64,000 bases of DNA. Source: Thuidium tamariscinum (lineage: Eukaryota > Streptophyta > Bryopsida > Hypnales > Thuidiaceae). Within the stretch, counting starts at the first letter, position 1. Each line of letters starts with the position of its first letter. The DNA is taken from positions 2,929,501 through 2,993,500 of the forward strand of contig OX344749.2 in assembly GCA_947034885.2 (NCBI GenBank), given 5' to 3'. Below, in pieces: positions 49,101 through 58,100 of this stretch. Below the pieces are notes generated by a model. The model saw nothing but the letters and a program-made list of their open reading frames with translations. It was not told the DNA's origin and did no database searches. The translations under genes and the position numbers were made by a program.

Positions 49101-52100
49101 AAGCTTTCATTGGAGATTTAGAAAGGGACACTTTTAGAAACCATTGCAATTACTCTACACATGTTGCAATGCTAGTTTTTGAACAAGGCCTAATTTTATT
49201 TCAGACTATAAATGGATGGATTTCGAAGGGACTTTGATCACATATAGGGACCTACAGCACATTGTGTTTGGAAATTCATAACTAATTCAATAATGCTTCA
49301 AAAAATATGAAACTTTTTATTCATCATTATTATCAGAGTCAGAGTCACTATTAGATTCACCACTTTGCCAAGTCATAGGTGCTCCATCTCTAAGTTGATG
49401 TTTTATTCTTATACTAAGCACTTGTTTATTTACTAATGCTACCCCTAATTTGTACACATTATCTGCTAATGTCTTCTATATAAACCTCAATGTTCCATGG
49501 GCAACACTCTTGCTTTGAACAAATGCTCCAACTCCTTTATTTGTATCAAAATTTCAACAATGCTGGAATAGACTAAAGCTAAATAATTTTTAAAGTATAC
49601 TAATAATTTTATAATTAATTTTTTTAATATTCAAGTCAAATAATCTAGTCTTCTGCTCTTTTGAACTTATCATGCCTATTTGTAGAATGCCTATTGCTTT
49701 TATAACAGTGGTCAAGTAGTCCATCATGCAGAAGTATGCTTCATTTTAGAAATTCACTGGATTTGGACTTTTTCTTTTTCTTTTACTTTGTAAGTCTACA
49801 AGTCTTATTTAGGTCAGTTAGTTCAAGTATACTGTTACTATACTTAAATTTGGGGGCATAAAGTGTCTCAATTAGGGCCCCAAGTACTATATCTGGGGGC
49901 CCCAAGTGTCTCAACTAGGGCCCCAAGTACTATATCTGGGGACCCCAAGTGTTTCAACTGGGGCCCCAAGCGCAATATCTGGGGGCCCCAAGTGTCTCAA
50001 CTGGAGCCCCAAGTACTATATTTGGGGGCCCCAATTGTTTCAACTGGGGCCCTAAGTACTATATCTGGGGACCCCAAGTGTTTCAACTGGGGCCCCAAGC
50101 GCAATATTTGGGGGCCCCAAGTGTCTCAACTAGGGCCCCAAGTACTATATCTGGAGACCCCAAGTGTTTCAACTGGGGCCCCAAGCGCAATATCTCGGGG
50201 CCCCAAGTGTCTCAACTGGGGCCCCAAGTACTATATCTGGGGGCCCCAAGTGTCTCAACTGGAGCCCCAAGTATTATATCTGGGGGCCCCAAGTGTTTCA
50301 ACTGGGGCCCCAAATACTATATCTGGGGACCCCCAAGTGTTTCAATTGGGGCCCCAAGCGCAATATCTGGGGGCCCCAAGTGTCTCAACTGGGGCCCCAA
50401 GTACTATATCTAGGGGCCCCAAGTGTCTCAACTAGGGCCCTAAATGCTACACTTGTGGATCCTAAGTGCCTGAATATAATCCTTCAAAACATAGTGCACG
50501 TGTCCTTATAAATATATATTTTGATATAGAAAAAGTCAAAAGAAATTAGTCCTAAAAAATATTGGCTTGGAAATTACTAGTTACAAGAGTTGTGAACACG
50601 CTCTACTTTCAGGCCCTATTCTCCCTTAAAAATGCCAGCTTAAGTGCAAGTGGGAACATCCCTTTAGTGGTTAGGTGTTTCTTGATTATATTTGAAATAA
50701 GAATTAGTTGTTGAAGTACCTTCTTTCAAGTCTTCAAATAGACACTATTTATGTCTATAGTGTGGGCAATTTAAATTTTTTTGATTTATTTTGTCCTTCA
50801 TGTCATTTATATAGTGTCATAGTGATTTATAAACTCGAAACCACCTACATGAATTATACAAATAGTGAATTCAAGTTTTCCAATACTAATTTGTAATCTT
50901 CTTATAGTTTGTAAGAGGGATGACAAAATTTTTAATTAGGAGATATTTTGAATGGAACTCCTAAACCTAGGCAAGTGAATAAATCCTAAAAATGTGGTTC
51001 AATATATTTGTTGTCATTGATTGCTTGTTCCATAAATTTCTTCTTGTCTTTTCTAGAGGTCAATGAGGAGGCAACCTAATTTCCCATGACAATGTGCAAG
51101 AGAAAGTGATGAGGTTGCCTTAGTTACATCATCAATACTCTTTTACAAGCCCCTTTACATGAACACCTAATTCAAAAGTAGTGCATTCTTGTTGAATTAC
51201 CAAAAATATTGGAAATTTTTATGTGGTACCAAATTGAGATAAATTATTGTTGGGCAACCTAAGTTATTTATTCGTAGGCAATATGTAATATATAATTACA
51301 TAAATTATTCCAGGCTACAGGTGAGTAAAATTTACCAATTCAGTAATGCTACTGTTTTCGTTGAACAAGAGCTCTCAGTCTCTGACTGTGGTACTGCAGG
51401 GACGTTGGGACATGGCAAGAGTAGCCAGAACAGGTGGGAGTTGGCGGCAGAAGGCGGCTGAAGTCGTTGCACGAAGATGGAGAGGGACCACATCATCAAA
51501 AGATGTGATGACGTGGAAGAATCATTTTTTATTTTTATTTTTTTGAATAAAAGATGTTGTCAGGATTTTCCCAGATTTGAGGCTGCCATGGCGGGGGAGG
51601 AAGGGACCCGATATTGGGCCGGGAAGAGCCAGCAAGGTGACCGTAGTGGAAAACAGTAGAATAGTTTTGAAAATGTGAAGTGCAAGCAATTGCAAGGCCT
51701 AGGAAAAATACTAGATTGTGAGAATTGATTGAATTTTTTGTTTGGGCTTCTTCTCAACTTTATTATGAACTCATGTGTCAAAAAATGCAAGCATTTGAAT
51801 TTTTTTTCCAAAAGTTATGAACCTTCAAACATGTGCTGCCCGGAGTTTACTGTGCTGAAATGAGGAGGAAATGGAACTTCGGAAATGAATTCCGGAAAAT
51901 CGGTACGGTGGATTGTGCTGAAAATTTCAGGGTCTGTTTGAAAAATGTACTTCAACAAGATCCTACGGTTACAATTTCGATAATACTGTTTTTAAAGTTT
52001 TTATTCTGAAGGTAAGTATAACCCCATTAATTCTCTGTTTTGGACCACAGGACCCCCTCGGGCGTTTAGGGGTTAAGAAGCAAGTGGTAGTTTGGGGGTC

Positions 52101-55100
52101 CACCTCACTTACTTAGGATTTTTTGAGCATCTCTTCTGTCGATGACAAGTGTACTTTTTCGTGGTCGCAACTTCACTTAGGGTTCTGTGTCGTCCGGTGC
52201 CGTTGCTTCTTTCTTCTGCGTCGTGTTTCCTCCTTCCTCCTCTGTCGACTTTTCTGCTTCCTTCTACGTTGTGTGCTTCCTTCCTCTCTCTCTCTCTCTT
52301 GTTTGTCGCTCCTTCTTTGCCGTGTCATTCCACCTCTGTCGTTCTTATTTGTTTTCTTATCACTGTCAAAGACAATGGGGTTTGCACAATGCTGTGATGC
52401 TTGTGGCGACAAATATTTGAGAGAAATCTCAAAATTTTGTGCCAATTGTGGAGAGAAGAGACTGGAGCGGGAAGCTGCGGAAGAGGAAGATAATTTGGAG
52501 GTGGAAAATGAAGGCAACATGAGGGGACCTCCAGCACGAGTGGCGTTGCAAGAAAAAAATGTAAATACACTTTCTTACCTTCAAGTTTTTGCTCCTCCCG
52601 CTTGTCGAAGTAAGAATAAAAAGTACGGGAAGAAAGCCCTACTGGCTGCAAACATGGGCATTCAACATAGAATAATGTTAGACAATTATGAAGAAGCTAA
52701 AAAATGGCTAGTAAATGCACAAGAGGATGGGAGGTTGCCTCTAGGAGCGTTTAATTTAGAAGAAAAAGAATTGCAAGAGCGTTTGAGGCAAGTAATAAAG
52801 GAAAATTGTGCTACATTGCAAGAAATTAAATTGGGAAGAAAGAATCATAAATGGGGTGAAAAAGAAATTTATAAATTTTTGAAACAACATTTGAGGTACT
52901 TGAGGAAAAAAAAAAGAAATTTAGAGAAGTTGACTGGAAATGAAGAAAATGAGAGGGAAGAATTGAATGAGGTAGTAAATAGTAATCCTATACAAGACAC
53001 ATTTGAAAATATTGAGACGGTCGAAGCAACTATTCAAAGGGGAGAAGAAGCAGAAGAACCTGAAATGGAGGCATTTCGAAGTGTTGAAGACGATGAGTCT
53101 TTCCTATTGTTAGTGTTGTCTCTACCCACTGTTGATGTAATGAGGAAGCACTTGAAGAAAGTGATGGACGATATAAATTCAAGAATCACTCCAAAACCAT
53201 TTGGAGTAGGCTATCGCAAATGGGACAAAAATAAACAAGTGGAAGAAGTGGCAAAATACTACCGCAAACAATGCCCGTAGTCCGTGGCATTCACCGTGAA
53301 AGGTGAGGGCTACAACTGTTTTAACAAAATTGACATCTCTACATTGAACCACAAAGCAGTCGTGATAGGGTTTGTTAGTTCTCGAATTTTGCAATGTCGG
53401 CCTCTATGATTTTTAAGTTCTGCTGGTGCTAAACCTTGGACTAAAAGAGTGTGCATTGCTATCGGGGTTGCTTCTGGCGTCTTCAAACCTCTGCTGGGAT
53501 CGTCTTTTCAAAATGTTTGGACTGTAGTTGGGTTTTAGTTTTTTAGGGATTTTCCGGCCTTCGGTTGTTTTCTCGGCCCTTGGGCGCTTATTTATGAAGA
53601 TCCACCCTTTTATGGGTTTTCTCTCTTCACTTGTTGTGCCCTATATTGATTTACACTGGGGAATTCTGTCGATTCAGGAGATAGAGCGACCACCGCAACT
53701 TGACTATGCACGTAAGTGGGATGTGGCCATGGACATTACGTTGAGACGGTTTGTCTGTTACCTTATTGAAGCTTTTTATGTTTATTTGTTTCAGCAGAAG
53801 TGTATACATTCGAACAATGACCTCAGAAACTTCACGAAATGCTACCATTCGTAAATGCTACCATTCTGTTTTTGAGAACATTCTACCATTATGAAATCAT
53901 TTACTTGCTTGCAGAGACTCAAGCGTCTGAGAATCCAGGAGAATCTGATCGTCATGAGAGATGAGCAGATGGCAAACTCCCGCACTGCTTGAACCTCACT
54001 GTTGCAATTCAAGCTTGGGGAGCTTCTTGGGCAACAGGCTTGAAGTCCAAACCCTAAACCCCGAGCCGTTCAAGATTGTTCAGACTTCAAGATAGGTACG
54101 CTTAGTTTCTAGTTCTCAAAGTTTGTTGAGATGTTAATTTGCGCTGAAACTTGGTTTTGGGGACGTATAATGACATTTTCTCTACCTCCTCGGAACTTCA
54201 CAAGGGCCGGGGGTCATCCGGAGATGGCGGTGCGAGTTCAAGTCTTCAGTCGCTGGGAAATTTGCAAGGATCAAGATCTGAGAGGCAGAAAAAATTACTT
54301 CCAATGACCCCGCCCTGTCCAGGAAAAATTCTGAAGTTGCCGAAAGAAATGCAGGGCCGATAGTCTTGTGAGAGGTTCGTGGACGTGCCTGTTTGAGTCC
54401 TTTGAACTGCTGGTGATTCCGTTCACTTGGTGTTTGTTTCTGTTTCCAGAATAACATCGTTTCGTTTAACTTGGAGAGTTTTGAATCATTTGTTGGCCGC
54501 TGGTTGTGGTCGCAGACGTTCGGGTGGATTTCTCGAATATAAAATGCCGGGCGTGCCAGCAATCGGCGAGTGCACCGTCTGCGAGATCAACCGCGATTTC
54601 TGTACATATTCAATACTCATGAATATTTTGGTTTCAATTTCCACGTCGTCCTGCATTCGGTATTGCGATTTTGGGGATTAAATTGTGTGGGTGTATTGCG
54701 TTCTGATGTTCTGATTGTGAATGCGGTGACGGCAAAAGATGACATTGATAAAAGTGCGCAAGAATCGTACAGCAAAATCTTGGCATGTACCGCAGAGCCA
54801 ACTTCAGTCCTTGTCAGGAACATCAAACATGTGACCTAGAGTTTCTCCATATGAATTCATGAATACAGGGTCGGAATGAGAATAGCAACTCTTTGATTAA
54901 TTGGCTTTCACCGTGTAGTATTTGCCAGTCCACAACTAAGATCAACGACATTCCATTTTCTATTGATGTTTCCCATTTCTGTGTACTGACTCCTAGATCG
55001 AATCGTTGTGAAATGGCAGCGCTAACATGGGCATCACTACGGAGAGGTCTCAAAATCTCGAGAGTGCAGTGCCAAAGACACATGAGGTACGAGGTTTCAT

Positions 55101-58100
55101 CAGTATTGACCATGCTCATGTCTTGTCCTGGCCTCAATACCTATGGGAAAACTCAGTGATATGCAATGTTTCTGTTTTATGTATGTGCATTTGGTAATAT
55201 TCATATGCTTGTGTACATTGTGATTTCCAAGGAAGTGTAGCTAGATGTTTATGTGTAATCCGAGTTTCCCTGATTTGCGACTGATGAATGTCTGCATATG
55301 CTGCTGATGTTGCCCCCTTTTGGTTTGGATTTCACAGAGATTTAGTCTTAAGTCTTACCTATTTGTGGAAGTCTTGTAAACAACATGGATAAATATATGA
55401 AATTAACAACCTATATCCTGTTTTCTTTTCTATGCAGACATGCGTTACAGTGCTGAACCGCTTCTGAACCCGGAGAGCATATTAACCTTGTAGCTTATGT
55501 TTCTGAAGTGATGGCGTTGAAACTTGCGATTCACCGGTCGAAGAGACTCTGTCAGCTCACGGGCGAAGTTTAGTGGCATAAGACTTACATTTCACTCAAG
55601 CTAACAGCGATTTTGTGAATGCTCTCAGGATGGCGCTGTTGGTCTGAAATTTAATGACTCTGTTCTTATCCGAAACATGAACCTGCATCTGGAAGAGCCT
55701 TTCGATCATCTACTGGCATGCGTCCATCAGTTACTAACCTTGCGGCCTCAGAAGATTTCGGAGAAGATTCTTCACCTGCCGCAGACGCCTTTGGTTTCAC
55801 ATTCTCTCAAGAACAAGATGTATGGGGGAAACAGGAAGTAGATGCATCCACTCTGCAGCTGCGTGTCCAACGCCAGCATTTGGTTGCTGCGAAACCCGGA
55901 GTAGCTGTTCAGCCCTGGTTGGCAGAGGAAGTGGTGAGGATAGTAATGCAGCACTTCTTCCACTGTGATCTTAGGAGTCAGGTACAGCACCTGGCCACTC
56001 CCGTGAATTACTCGCACTTCTCTCTGCCAATGAGATCTTTGACGTCATCAGCTATTTTATACAATTTCTGTCGTGCTTTCTTCAGAACCAAATATCGACT
56101 CTTGCACAGCACGATTTATGAGGTTGCTTTGCTTTGACAGAGAAGTCAGCTGTCCAGTGGCGAGTTACTTGGTGCAGCTTTCTTTAAGATTCGGAAACTG
56201 TACAAAGCAGTTCCCTAGGAGGTTGGTATTTCTGCAATACAGGCTTTTATTTTAGCTACGATGTCTTGCTTACTTCAGCGCTAGCTTTATATCTTTCTTT
56301 AGAATAGTCCTGACCAGTTCGACGTCTCTAATGTCTAACTCTGATTTGGTGTACCGAGATGAGTATGATGTTATTCGACGTGGACTGTCTCGAAATCCTA
56401 GATGACACCTTCAGTGTTTGAAATATGCAGGATTTTGATGTTGGTGAGCATGATCTCGATGGGAGTGAAATGGAAGGGTCTTTATTAAAGGCCGTGAGGA
56501 TGAAATGTGATATAACTTTTGCTCTTAGGTGCTCTGGATAGCCTTAAGTAAGAGCTCCTTGAGTCGGTTTCATTTATTGCTTGACACATGTTTTTTCAGT
56601 TCCTTATGTTGAGATCTGTTGAATTATTCTTTGACATATTGTTGTGTTGTGCAGAGGAATCATTGGCAGAGATTGCAACCATTACATAAGTGACTGATTA
56701 TGGATACTCTTTTGTCGATGGTGGATTTTGCTGCTCCTTACTTCATGAGGGATGCCAACGTGCCGAAGCAGCAGCTGAACAGTTTCCCACTCCAGCAACC
56801 AACACTTGTTACAACTTGATTTGTAGGTAGATTCTTCAAGACAATGTAGAGTAGATGTCTCCAGTGTACCTAAACTTTATGGAGGAGGTGAAGAATTATT
56901 AATTAGTGTAGCACAGCTAGTACTATGGAGCTATCATTTTTGCAATATATTTTCTAATTTTCAATTGATGTTTCATCCATCCAATTTCTTATTTTCATTC
57001 ATTTTGTCATGTAGAATTTCATTGTGCTTGATTTCATCCAAAAATGTGAAGACATTCATCCAATTTCATAGCAAAGTTCATTCAATTATTCAATAGAATT
57101 CATCCAAAAGGGACCACAAAATCATCCATTATACTTCATGTCATCCAAAATATGCAATGATATTAATCCACTTTCATAACAAAGTACATCCAATTTTCAA
57201 CAGAATTCATCCAAAATTTCATCCAAAATCAATCCAAAATCAATCCATATCGTTACTAATGCGCTGAGATTACCCCGCCATAATGCGTACAAAAATGGGG
57301 GTAATAGGGGGCATAAAGTTTTCCTCCCCCCCATCTCGTGCATCAATGTAAAGGGGGGGTAACTGAGGGGGTAATGCTTCCCAGGTTTCCCCGGGGTAAC
57401 GCCACGAAAGTTCCCAGTGATTGTCGTAGTCGCCGTAGAAGAAGGAGAGTTGGAGGAGGTACGAGTCGGAGCTGGTGACGGGCAAAGCGTAGCAGTTCTT
57501 GGCTCGAGCGTCGTCGAAGTAGCGGAGCGTCTGCATCTCCGTGAAGTTCTGGAGAGACGTTGGGAGAGTGACTGTTTGGGTCTTGCCGGAGGAAATGTAA
57601 CGTGCATCTGGCTCCCAGGTGAGGCCAGTGGCGGAGTCGACGTATTTCGAGGTAGCGCCGCAGTCGATGTTTAGAAAATCTGCCAGGGGACCAGTCAAGC
57701 GGTGTCAGAGAGCGAGCTTGCATTGCAGAAACCCTAAGGACTTTGTGAGTCTCAGACGAATCAAGAGGGTGCTAGTACTCCGGAGGAAGAAAGATCGCGT
57801 TGTGACTTCTGAACAGTCGTCGGTAGAACAGAATCGTGAGGTCATCTGACACCCTCAAGGTTATCTATGAAATTGTGAGCACAGCTTGGAATTAATAAGT
57901 CTACTCCCAGCATTGTTTCTCCCGGTAGTTATTCTCCCGGTAGGCAGGTGTATGCAACTTCATCGTTACGAATCTCCTCATTGTTGAAATTACGGATTCA
58001 AATCGATTGTTGCAGTATTTGTAGTCACCCGACGGAAGCTTCAGTTCTATGCCCGTCGTAGTTTTTAGAACTGGGTCCTGAAACTTCATGTATGTAAAGT

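Larger units (their letters stand above)
33007..57405 (-). other. 24.4-kb intron of the receptor kinase
   Basis: The predicted intron runs from the donor CTTTC|GTGGCG (57405) to the acceptor CCCCCAG (33007). It holds at least four inverted-repeat elements, a Tnp2 transposase, three tandem arrays and one orphan gene on the opposite strand. Both ends carry a G-rich direct repeat (plus strand GGGGGTAA..GGGGGTAATGC, 33009-33031 and 57355-57377, 19 of 23 identical). A short ancestral intron may therefore have been split by insertion or duplication. Confidence 0.6.

Noticed and set aside
49863..50511. Three overlapping ORFs of 115-190 codons with Gly/Pro-rich repeats
   Set aside because: They come from a stop-free 43-bp tandem repeat read in three frames. 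No start context, domain or splice signal supports a protein.
56701..56819. Clathrin-heavy-chain-like tail ([11 protein letters not shown])
   Set aside because: Only a few residues resemble the family and no upstream exon supports it.
57197..57607. 136-codon ORF overlapping exon 2 in another frame
   Set aside because: It is a shadow of the malectin exon and its adjoining C-rich intron start.
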